From positions 1 through 64,000 of the IMG/VR virus record IMGVR_UViG_3300009314_000008: 64,000 nucleotides of DNA; one strand, given 5' to 3'. The position numbers were made by a program, and so were the translations under genes. The notes beneath the pieces were generated by a model. It saw nothing but the letters and a program-made list of their open reading frames with translations. It was not told the origin of the DNA and ran no database searches. Shown in pieces: positions 1 to 7,323 of this stretch (positions are counted from its first letter, which is position 1; each line of letters opens with the position of its first letter). The stretch is from a virus.

Positions 1-54
1 TTATAAGAATTTGCTTTTAGTTGGTTTTTTCTTACATTGCGATCAAGTTAAATA

Positions 55-80
55 TGCATTCAAAAGAATGCAAGTTTTTT
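55..80 (+). terminator. Rho-independent terminator
   Basis: A 7-bp inverted repeat TGCATTC / GAATGCA with an AAAA loop is followed by AAG and six T on the plus strand. It would end a plus-strand transcript entering from the left of the window. No plus-strand gene between 1 and 55 is visible. Confidence 0.6.
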
Positions 81-166
81 CTGCTGCGATTAGCAGCTTA
101 GTTCAACAAAAATATCCACTCGTCACGTTGTTTTGCGTGGCATATTCGCCATCAATACAATTCTAA

Positions 167-313
167 TCATCTTTCCTTCTGTTGCATCATATCTTTTTCA
201 TCCTCAGCCAATTCTTGCCGCAGTGATTTGGCGACATTTTGATTACGCTCTTCATGGTCAACCAACGCACATGGGCATCCAACTCGATTGCAGTCATTTC
301 TGTAGACACACAT
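167..313 (-). CDS. Small Cys-rich protein, 48 aa
   Basis: This short ORF starts at an ATG preceded by a very strong Shine-Dalgarno (AAAGGAGGAAAG). The product begins MCVYRNDC and has four cysteines in the first 15 residues (positions 2, 8, 13, 15, the last pair as CPC), then a charged helical tail rich in Glu, Lys and Gln. The Cys arrangement could bind zinc, but no family is recognised. The gene overlaps the 3' end of the upstream minus-strand gene by 20 bases, so the two are probably co-transcribed. Function unknown. Confidence 0.6.
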   Translation of the reverse strand: MCVYRNDCNRVGCPCALVDHEERNQNVAKSLRQELAEDEKDMMQQKER

Positions 314-599
314 CTTTCCTCCTTTTATGCTTTTGATCCATACCTATACTATTAAGAGGTATAACTTTTACCGGATTTTGGAATTGTGCAAATGTTGCCC
401 CAAATCCCTTTCCCGAATTATAGAATACCACATTGCTGTCCACAATTTTGAAATGGGTGGAATCATACTCTTGGTGCAGAATATCTGATGCCTCATTATA
501 TTCACTTACTTCATCTGTTACCCACGATGGGACTAAACAATATATTTTATCCTTTTGAGTATTGGTGGTTACTATTTGCAGAGCTTTTTGGATATCCAT
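294..599 (-). CDS. Hypothetical protein, 101 aa
   Basis: I place the start at the ATG at 599 (MDIQKALQIV) because TAGGAGGAGT lies directly upstream. A longer reading from 647 would run into the tRNA-like element. The product is a small soluble alpha/beta-looking protein without membrane segments, ending in a basic tail (HKRRKD). I recognise no domain. It lies downstream of the minus-strand promoter motif at 717-756 and the tRNA-like element, and is followed by the 48-aa Cys-rich gene, so these form a short leftward unit divergent from the RNAP operon. Function unknown. Confidence 0.6.
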   Translation of the reverse strand: MDIQKALQIVTTNTQKDKIYCLVPSWVTDEVSEYNEASDILHQEYDSTHFKIVDSNVVFYNSGKGFGATFAQFQNPVKVIPLNSIGMDQKHKRRKDVCLQK

Positions 600-622
600 T
601 ACTCCTCCTAATAGGTAAAAAT

Positions 623-694
623 TGGCAGGATGGATTCGAACCACCATCCAAGGCTGTCATCTTCCCTTGTGATCTACCATTGATCTACTGTCCA
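623..694 (-). tRNA. Degenerate tRNA-like element
   Basis: Read on the minus strand, this 72-base stretch has a T-arm (GGTGG TTCGAAT CCATC), a D-arm (GATC AATGGTA GATC, with T8, A14, GG and A21 in place), a purine at position 26 and an acceptor stem that pairs only with a bulged A (TGG-a-CAG with CTGCCA). The anticodon stem CAAGG/CCTTG closes an 11-base loop (GAAGATGACAG) instead of 7, and the variable loop is only three bases. A Val anticodon GAC sits in the loop if ATGACAG is read as the true loop. It may be a decayed tRNA, a tRNA mimic or a recombination target. It lies just downstream of a good promoter motif. tRNAscan-SE or ARAGORN would settle whether it scores as a tRNA. Confidence 0.4.
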
Positions 695-716
695 TCATAT
701 AATTAAACTTATACTG

Positions 717-756
717 TTTATTATATGACAGATTTTATTATTTTCCGTCAAAATAT
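717..756 (-). promoter_or_regulatory. Minus-strand promoter motif, copy 1
   Basis: On the minus strand this reads TTTTGACGG then, 20 bases after TGACG, TATAATAAA preceded by AAATCTGTCA. A second copy at 9995-10034 matches at about 31 of 40 positions with identical spacing. TATAAT is a perfect -10, but TGACG is too far away for a normal 17-base sigma-70 spacer. It sits between the divergent RNAP operon and the tRNA-like element, and would drive the leftward tRNA-like/small-gene unit. Confidence 0.5.
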
Positions 757-757
757 C

Positions 758-763
758 TTGACA
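758..763 (+). promoter_or_regulatory. TTGACA element upstream of RNAP operon
   Basis: TTGACA followed by AAATTTATTTG lies 39 bases before the beta-subunit start. No good -10 is found at 17 bases (CTTCTG). Similar TTGACAAA(T/A) boxes occur in three late-gene intergenic regions (39776, 45591, 56418), again with poor -10 boxes. It may be a -35-like element of a modified or phage-specific promoter class. Confidence 0.3.
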
Positions 764-802
764 AAATTTATTTGTTTTATCTTCTGATATTGAGGTGTGT
801 TT

Positions 803-3800
803 ATGAAGGATATCAGTCTGGATAACGGTTCGGGGAAAACCGAAGACATTAAAAAGTCTTTAGTAGCAGGGCTTAATAAAATTTTTCCCATAGAATCTAA
901 TAAGAGAAAATTATCTATTGAGAACATTTGGTTTGGCAGACCAAACTTTGACGGCAATTCATGGAAGGATATCAATGATGCTCACAAGTCTAAAAGCACA
1001 ATAGGATTACCCTACCACTATGACATGGTTATTACGGACAAAGAATCCGGGAAAACTATTTCCCGTAAGAAAGTTAAGGGCGGAACCCTCCCGACTAAAG
1101 TTCCCTTACTGATGGGATCTTTCATGGTTGATGGCAATGCTTACTCTATTCCCCTTCAGGACAGATTGAAGCCAGGTGCATATGCCAGATTATCTGAAAC
1201 GGGTGAAGCCGAAGTCTACAATAACATAAAGGGTAGCACTCCCCTTCGTACCACGATTAGTCCGGAAAGGGGAATTATTTCTCTTAAAATCAGACAGGGT
1301 AGCGTGCCCCTGTATCCGTTACTAAAATTAATGGGTATCAAAGATGAGAAAATCAAGTCCACCATAGGAAATGAACTCTTTGACAAAAATGCCACTGCTG
1401 ATTATGGAAAAAACATTATGAAGGTTCATAAAATAATGTTCTCCTTCAATGCTGATTCATTAGAAGATGCTGAACAAAACATCAAACATAAGTTCGCATC
1501 CATGTCAACCAGTCCCGAAGTCAATAAAAGGACGCTCGGAGATGACCACAAGAACATTGATGGTCACTATTTGCTAGATACGGCTAAAAAAGTGGTAAAC
1601 ATAACCAGGGGAATTGATTCTCCGGACAACAGGGACTCTCTTATTAATAAATCTACTATGGGTATTGACGACATCCTTAAAGATTCGCTTGAGAGATCCG
1701 GTAAGATGAGCACATTTAGCTACAAAGCTCGCTGGAAAATGAATCACACTGATGACGCATCCAAGATGGTCAATCCGAAAAAGATCGATGAGCACGTTAA
1801 ACAGATATTTACTTCATCCAAATTGTCAAGATACGCTGATCAAACCAATCCTGCATCTATGATATCAGAAAACAACCTTACTACAGTATTAGGAGAAGGT
1901 GGTATTGGCTCTAAAGATGTTGTTACACAGGCTGCCAAAAAACTGCAGAATTCTCATGCTGGATTTATTGACCCGGTCAAAACTCCCGAATCGTACGCTG
2001 CGGGGATCAGCCTCACTTTAGCCAAAGATACAAAAAAGATAGGTAACGAATTGGCTACTAAAGTCATTGATGTTAAAACGGGAGGCGTTTCCTGGCTGCC
2101 AGTATCTAAAACCCTTGACACACCAGTTGCATTCCCGGGAGAGTTTATTAACCGTGGTGGCAAATGGGTTGCTAAAGACAGTGAGGTTGATGTAATCTAT
2201 AATGATGATGAGAAATCTATTGACCCCAGCAAAGTAAGATATATGATTCACAGCCCATCTGGGATGTTTGACATCTCTACTAACATGATCCCCTTTATTC
2301 AATCTAACCAAGCTAACAGGCTCTTAACAGGGACCAAGATGTCCGCCCAGGCGGTTCCTCTCGTTGAACCAGAAAAGCCGCTAGTTGAAACAGTAGTTGA
2401 TGGGATTCCTATGCTGGATGCTATTGGGGACAAGTTCTCTACGAAGGCTAAACAATCCGGAACCGTTTCTAAAGTCACCAAAGATATTATTGAGGTTACT
2501 TCAGGTAATGGCACATCTCAACATTCTATTCCTAGCGATGTCCCTCTTAATGAGAAATCATTTATAGACGCTATTGTAAAGGTTAAAAAGGGTGATAAGG
2601 TTAAAAAAGGGCAACTTCTTGCAGATTCAACTTTTACCCGGGATGGAAAATATGTTAATGGAGTGAATTTAGTCACAGCATATACTCCATGGCAGGGGCT
2701 GAACCACGAGGATAGTGCAGTCATCACCGAAAGTGCGGCCAAAAAACTCAAATCACTCCATGTTCACAAGATAACACTACCCAAAAAACACAACTTATCT
2801 CTTAATTTAGAAAAATATAAAGCATACAATCCCTATGTCCTTGATAAAATCGAGTCCGGCAATTATGATAAAGACGGGGTTATTAAGCCGGGAACTACGG
2901 TTAAGACCCACGATCTATTAATTGCCGCCATGGAAGATAATGTCGTTACCGGAGCAGATAGCCTTATTGCCAAAATGAAAAAATCTTCTATCCAACCATT
3001 TAAGGATGCTTCCGTCTCCTGGAGAAAAAGTCCGGAGGGCAAAGTCATTGATGTAGTAAAAGATAAAGATGCTGTAAAGGTATATATCAAAACAACCGAA
3101 CCCTTTAAAGTGGCTGATAAAATTGTCGGCCGACATGGTAACAAGGTTACTGTATCATCTATTATCCCTGACAAATTAGCTCCCGTTACAGAATCTGGAG
3201 AAAAGGTTGAACTAATAATTGATCCTCTCTCCGTTCCTAGTCGTATCAATATAGGTCAACTCATTGAAACTGCTGCAGGCAAGGTCGCTGACAAGAAAAA
3301 ATCTCCATATTTAGTAAATAATTTTGACGGATCTGATCACCGCAAACAGATTTTAGACATCATGAAAGATATTGGAATCAAAGAAACTGAAGATATTTTT
3401 GATCCAGCCACAGGGGCCACAATCCCAAATATATTGGTGGGAAAACAGTACATAAATAAATTAAAACATCAGGTTGAGCACAAAATGTCCTCCCGTGGAG
3501 TTACCGGACCCTATACTTACAATAATCAGCCTATTGCTGGTAGCGGTCGTGGTGGAATGGCGTTTGATAACTTGACCACAAATGTATTATTATCTCATGG
3601 AGCAAAAGATATCCTTCGGGAAGGGTTCAATGTTAAAAACAACCCTAACACTGATTATTGGAGGGCAATCCAACACGGAGAAGTCCCTCCAGCTCCAACT
3701 ACATCCTATGAGTGGAAAAAATTTGAATCGCTATTGAAGGGAATGGGTATCAATACTAAGAAAAAAGGATCCTCCATTAAATTAGCACCCATGACGGATA

Positions 3801-4036
3801 AAGATGTTTTAGATATAAGTAAAGGTGAAATCGAATCTCCGATAAAAACATTTCGAGGCAAAGGCGCTTCCCTTACTCCAGATAAGCATGGATTATTCGG
3901 CGATAACGCAGGGGGGTTCATGGGACAACATTTTAATCATATCAAACTCAATAAACCTATTCCTAATCCTGCATTCAAGGAGGGCATTAAAGCAATCCTT
4001 CGTCTTACTGACAAGGAATTTGAGGAGTCACTTTAA
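803..4036 (+). CDS. rpoB: Phage RNA polymerase beta subunit fused to N-terminal part of beta'
   Basis: This is a catalytic subunit of a multisubunit DNA-dependent RNAP. Beta landmarks appear in order: NAYSIPLQDRLKPGAY near residue 112, GLNHEDSAV near 633 (bacterial GYNFEDS), VADKIVGRHGNKV near 771 with the two conserved lysines, and VTGPYTYNNQPIAGSGRGGM near 900. The usual beta C-terminus follows (YEWKKFESLLKGMGIN). The ORF then continues into beta' N-terminal sequence from about residue 992: KLAPMTDKDVLDISKGEIES, KHGLFG and MGQHFNHIKLNKPIPNPAF correspond to the start of bacterial beta', except that the zinc ribbon between them is gone. It then stops, and beta' resumes at 4795. I chose ATG 803 because GAGGT lies 8 bases upstream. 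A GTG at 797 has no spacing for an SD. It is the first gene of the plus-strand RNAP operon. Confidence 0.93.
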   Translation: MKDISLDNGSGKTEDIKKSLVAGLNKIFPIESNKRKLSIENIWFGRPNFDGNSWKDINDAHKSKSTIGLPYHYDMVITDKESGKTISRKKVKGGTLPTKVPLLMGSFMVDGNAYSIPLQDRLKPGAYARLSETGEAEVYNNIKGSTPLRTTISPERGIISLKIRQGSVPLYPLLKLMGIKDEKIKSTIGNELFDKNATADYGKNIMKVHKIMFSFNADSLEDAEQNIKHKFASMSTSPEVNKRTLGDDHKNIDGHYLLDTAKKVVNITRGIDSPDNRDSLINKSTMGIDDILKDSLERSGKMSTFSYKARWKMNHTDDASKMVNPKKIDEHVKQIFTSSKLSRYADQTNPASMISENNLTTVLGEGGIGSKDVVTQAAKKLQNSHAGFIDPVKTPESYAAGISLTLAKDTKKIGNELATKVIDVKTGGVSWLPVSKTLDTPVAFPGEFINRGGKWVAKDSEVDVIYNDDEKSIDPSKVRYMIHSPSGMFDISTNMIPFIQSNQANRLLTGTKMSAQAVPLVEPEKPLVETVVDGIPMLDAIGDKFSTKAKQSGTVSKVTKDIIEVTSGNGTSQHSIPSDVPLNEKSFIDAIVKVKKGDKVKKGQLLADSTFTRDGKYVNGVNLVTAYTPWQGLNHEDSAVITESAAKKLKSLHVHKITLPKKHNLSLNLEKYKAYNPYVLDKIESGNYDKDGVIKPGTTVKTHDLLIAAMEDNVVTGADSLIAKMKKSSIQPFKDASVSWRKSPEGKVIDVVKDKDAVKVYIKTTEPFKVADKIVGRHGNKVTVSSIIPDKLAPVTESGEKVELIIDPLSVPSRINIGQLIETAAGKVADKKKSPYLVNNFDGSDHRKQILDIMKDIGIKETEDIFDPATGATIPNILVGKQYINKLKHQVEHKMSSRGVTGPYTYNNQPIAGSGRGGMAFDNLTTNVLLSHGAKDILREGFNVKNNPNTDYWRAIQHGEVPPAPTTSYEWKKFESLLKGMGINTKKKGSSIKLAPMTDKDVLDISKGEIESPIKTFRGKGASLTPDKHGLFGDNAGGFMGQHFNHIKLNKPIPNPAFKEGIKAILRLTDKEFEESL

Positions 4037-4798
4037 ATGGAATGTCCTTCGATCATTAAGGTCGCACTATCCAAAAGACTTAAAAAAGATTTAATTATTC
4101 CCAAGGGGACGATCTTTCGCGACATTAGACCAGGAACAACTGTCAAATACATTAGTCCCGGCCATTATGATTCAATTTTTGGACTAACAAAAGATACCTA
4201 CGGTTCTATAATGTATTCGTTTGATAACAATATTGACACAAAACAGAAACGTTTATTAAATGAATATTTCGAGAATATTAACAGTATGTCTAAAACAGCC
4301 AGACCAAGTAAAATAAAGGCACTATATAACATCATGAGAACCAGACAATATCTTCCATCTCTTGACAAAATAGATTTTGTTAAATTCCCAGACAAAAATA
4401 TTTTTGTCAGAGAAGATATTAAACCGATTACGCAGTTCCCCAAAAGAAATACTAAATCGAAATTGTTGGAGATGCTTGAAGGCTCTGCTCATGAGGGATT
4501 TCATCAATTAGGTGTTCATAAGGATGTTATCTCAATCAAAGAACTTCAAAGACTTGGGTTTAAGAGATCTATTGGACTTCCTGTCCCGGGCGAGTTCGTT
4601 TTATCTCCCTCATGGAGACTGGGTAAACTGCATGTTCGTAAATTAAATGACTTATTTCTTATCCATAAAGATAATATTGCCCCGCAAAACTTGATAGATA
4701 CTATAAAACATAATGCTATTGATGTTCCTGCTGGCATCTATGCTTATTGGCTGAAAGGGATAAAAGAAATAGCCACCAATAGTAAGGAGATCAAATGA
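4037..4798 (+). CDS. Tagged protein inserted between the two beta' segments, 253 aa
   Basis: It starts directly after the beta stop (TAA ATG) and overlaps the next ORF by ATGA, so it is translationally coupled inside the RNAP operon. The N-terminus MECPSIIKVA is the leader shared by many minus-strand virion-cluster proteins. The rest is basic and soluble, with no catalytic motif I recognise. It interrupts what is continuous beta' sequence in bacteria, exactly where the clamp region continues in the next ORF. It could be an RNAP accessory or assembly factor, or unrelated cargo inserted into an ancestral beta-beta' fusion. The tag suggests a virion link (inference). Function unknown. Confidence 0.8.
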   Translation: MECPSIIKVALSKRLKKDLIIPKGTIFRDIRPGTTVKYISPGHYDSIFGLTKDTYGSIMYSFDNNIDTKQKRLLNEYFENINSMSKTARPSKIKALYNIMRTRQYLPSLDKIDFVKFPDKNIFVREDIKPITQFPKRNTKSKLLEMLEGSAHEGFHQLGVHKDVISIKELQRLGFKRSIGLPVPGEFVLSPSWRLGKLHVRKLNDLFLIHKDNIAPQNLIDTIKHNAIDVPAGIYAYWLKGIKEIATNSKEIK

Positions 4799-5787
4799 GT
4801 GAAATACTCAACAGACTATCCGACATCGATATTGACGATAGGTTACCTCGCATTAAAAATAGAATAGAGCATGAGACTAGCCCCAGGATAATTGATAAGT
4901 TAGTTAAGGAGTTTAAGGTTTTAAATAATCTTAAGAAAGAGGGATTAACTCCATATGAGGCATTTACTAGAGAGATTGTGCCAGTTATCCCAGCTCAGTT
5001 CAGATCACCCATCGAACTTCCCAATGGCAACATTTTTAGCCCAGAGACTAATATACTGCTTCGAGATATTGCTCTCACAAATAATCTTGTTGATAAATCA
5101 AAAGAAATGGGGAAAGAACAGGAAGATAAAGCAACCAAAGAACTTTACAAAACCGTTGAGAAACTAATGGGATTCAAATCCCCCGAAGAGGGAAAGAATT
5201 TATTCGACACTATATCCGGTGGTAAGGCCCCCCCCAAGAGAGGATTCTTCCAAAGGCATATGGTTCGCAAACGTCAAAACATGTCAGGAGGGTCAGTGAT
5301 ATCCCCTGGTCCTCATTTAGATATTGATGAAGTCGAAATACCATATGATATTGGGCTAAATATTTTTGAACCATTTATTAAAAAAGAACTCACGGAACGT
5401 GGATATGCCAACGATGACATCGAAAAGGCAATATCAAAACGAACTTCATTAGCAAAAGACGCTCTTTTATCAGCCAGTAGGAACAGGCCTGTATTGATTA
5501 ACAGAGCCCCGTCTATTTGGCAAGGATCAGTAACTGCACATAAGCCAATATTTACAAATAAGAAGAACATTACTATCCCTAGCTTGCTTACGGCTTATCA
5601 GGGTGCGGATTTTGACGGTGATAGTTGCATATCTTTCATTCGTTTACGTTATAAGCAGAATGCTGATTTTTATATTGACATTAAGTCTGTTTTTAAATAC
5701 ATTGTCTCCATAATTAAAATATGGAGGAAGAAAATAAATGCGAATAGCAATAACAGACAACAGGCGAAACATAATAGTAAACGATGA
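4795..5787 (+). CDS. rpoC: RNA polymerase beta' middle segment with N-terminal half of a split intein
   Basis: Residues 1-276 are beta': LTPYEAFTREIVPVIPAQFR (bacterial VLPVLPPDLRP), KRGFFQRHMVRKRQNMSGGS (the LLGKRVDYSGRSV region), RPVLINRAPSIW (HPVLLNRAPT) and the catalytic loop ADFDGD at 271-276, which supplies the three Mg-binding aspartates. Directly after DFDGD the sequence leaves the family: residues 277-330 begin SCISFIRLRY, an intein N-terminal splice block with Ser277 or Cys278 as nucleophile. The ORF then stops after a Lys/Asn/Arg-rich tail. The continuation VSVHVPIS appears only in the ORF at 6811. Splicing of the two products would restore DFDGD-TVSVHVP. The N-terminal beta' part before this ORF is fused to beta. 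Confidence 0.92.
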   Translation: MSEILNRLSDIDIDDRLPRIKNRIEHETSPRIIDKLVKEFKVLNNLKKEGLTPYEAFTREIVPVIPAQFRSPIELPNGNIFSPETNILLRDIALTNNLVDKSKEMGKEQEDKATKELYKTVEKLMGFKSPEEGKNLFDTISGGKAPPKRGFFQRHMVRKRQNMSGGSVISPGPHLDIDEVEIPYDIGLNIFEPFIKKELTERGYANDDIEKAISKRTSLAKDALLSASRNRPVLINRAPSIWQGSVTAHKPIFTNKKNITIPSLLTAYQGADFDGDSCISFIRLRYKQNADFYIDIKSVFKYIVSIIKIWRKKINANSNNRQQAKHNSKR

Positions 5788-7323
5788 ATTTTCGAAACAG
5801 TCAATTATGGTTAAAGGTGGCAAAAAGGACACTTATTTGATGATCAAGCCCGCAAGTGATAATTCCGTTAAAACTATTGATATTGCAGACAATAATATCG
5901 TTTGCAATAGAGAATCAGGTCAATTTTTTGGCATGTTTATTGGAGACGGATGGGCAGATGCTAGCAACGGAAATCGTAAGGGGTATCATATTAGCATTGC
6001 TTCCATTCATGATGAGATTATAATCGCGTTCAGAACATATGCTAACAAATTTTTAAGGCAACACCTCGCATATACACCAGGGATACATCATAAAAATACC
6101 AAACACGATTATTGGGATAACCATACATCTATTCATGGCAAATTTACTATAGGAGTTCCTGCTAACACATGTTCAGCGATGCTTGCTACTTTTGGACATG
6201 GAGCAAAAAATAAAACATTTCCAGATAATTTATTAAATACCCCCAATGATTTCAGATGGGGGCTACTGTCTGGCTTGATGGATACAGATGGCACATTCAC
6301 ATATCGCCAACAAACAAAGAATGGTAAGCTATGCTACAATAAGTTGTCAACATATTCAACCGTCAGTATAAATCTCGCTAATAAAGTACAACTACTTTGC
6401 TTTACCCTCGGTATAAATGCTTCGATAACTACTACGATACACAAACATGATGATCGTCCTAATGTTACAGAATATTTAGTAGTATTAAGCGTTAAACATT
6501 TAACAGAATTGAGAGACAACCTATCTTTGATACTTCCATATAAAAAAGATATCCTCCATAAATTCACGATAGAAAATCAAGCATACCGCAAAGATATTGT
6601 TCCTTATGATAATGAAATTCATAAGTTAATAAAGTCTTTGATCCCCTACAAAGACAGATCAACAGTATTATCCCTTGCTCGCAATCGTGGCTATATCACC
6701 CGACAAACAATGGATAGATACTACTATGGTCCAATCAAAGAGTTGTACGACACCAAATTTAACTACAATCATCAATATGAAATCGTAAAGGAGATAATTG
6801 AGGTACCAATATGAATAATTTTTCCCTTTTTAATCGTTTTCTTCATAAGCTTTCATACAAGCTTTTTGGTAAAGGCAAAGTCTTTATCGGAGACATTGAC
6901 CACTACCCATATCCTATTGAAGTAAAAGGCAATTGCTTTGGCGGACAAAACATTAAATATGTAGCACTCCCTGGCCAAATGTGCACATCCATCACAAAAA
7001 ATGGCAAAATTGTTGAAGACGAGATCACATACTTTTCTATCCACAGAAATATCCCCCTCTATAAAGTTATTTATTCGGATGGTTCAGAGATACTAACATC
7101 TCCAGTCAACACAATACTTATCATGTCTGATGATAAATGGGAAAGGGCTAATCTTATAGATATGAGTATTGTGGGCAAAGTGTCTCCTGGGTTCTCGGAT
7201 GGTAGCATTATATACAAAAAAGTAGTTGAAGTTATAAATACCCACAAAAAAGTAGACATGTATGATGTTTCACTTAAGAATGAAACCACTTTTCTTACCG
7301 ATTCCGACATATTTGTCTTTGAT
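5623..7323 (+). mobile_element. Split intein with free-standing homing endonuclease gene
   Basis: The element runs from the codon after DFDGD (Ser277, or Cys278 at 5626) to the codon before Thr172 of the ORF at 6811. The N-half is about 53 residues and contains only the first splice block. The C-half is 171 residues with the rest: a block-B-like region (YSDGSEILTSPVNTILI) and a C-terminal region MYDVSLKNETTFLTDSDIF ending VFD before Thr. Between the halves lies a LAGLIDADG endonuclease gene, the layout of the atypically split inteins described from phage metagenomes, where IntN is short. The terminal Asp (in place of Asn), Phe before it (in place of His) and Asn in the block-B His position are non-canonical. 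Confidence 0.85.
5738..6814 (+). CDS. LAGLIDADG homing endonuclease, 358 aa
   Basis: This is a double-motif LAGLIDADG DNA endonuclease, expected to cut an intein-free copy of the beta' gene and drive homing. The first motif is FFGMFIGDGWAD (about residues 63-74) and the second is WGLLSGLMDTDG (174-185). Each ends in the acidic catalytic residue. Length is normal for a monomeric enzyme. The start lies 50 bases inside the preceding intein-N ORF in another frame and has a strong SD (GGAGGAAG). The stop overlaps the next start (ATGA). The gene is thus made as a separate protein rather than embedded in the intein. The first 50 residues may carry leftover intein sequence, which I cannot confirm. 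Confidence 0.9.
   Translation: MRIAITDNRRNIIVNDEFSKQSIMVKGGKKDTYLMIKPASDNSVKTIDIADNNIVCNRESGQFFGMFIGDGWADASNGNRKGYHISIASIHDEIIIAFRTYANKFLRQHLAYTPGIHHKNTKHDYWDNHTSIHGKFTIGVPANTCSAMLATFGHGAKNKTFPDNLLNTPNDFRWGLLSGLMDTDGTFTYRQQTKNGKLCYNKLSTYSTVSINLANKVQLLCFTLGINASITTTIHKHDDRPNVTEYLVVLSVKHLTELRDNLSLILPYKKDILHKFTIENQAYRKDIVPYDNEIHKLIKSLIPYKDRSTVLSLARNRGYITRQTMDRYYYGPIKELYDTKFNYNHQYEIVKEIIEVPI

Noticed and set aside
133-336. Plus-strand ORF of 67 codons near the left end
   Set aside because: Lies opposite the 48-aa minus-strand gene with its strong SD. It has no SD of its own and no recognisable sequence.
5738-5787. Frameshift or sequencing error joining the intein N-half to the endonuclease ORF
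   Set aside because: The endonuclease has its own strong SD and start, the downstream ORF is separately coupled by ATGA, and the C-half begins with its own Met. The three-ORF arrangement matches known split inteins. A single indel would not make one continuous frame through both junctions.
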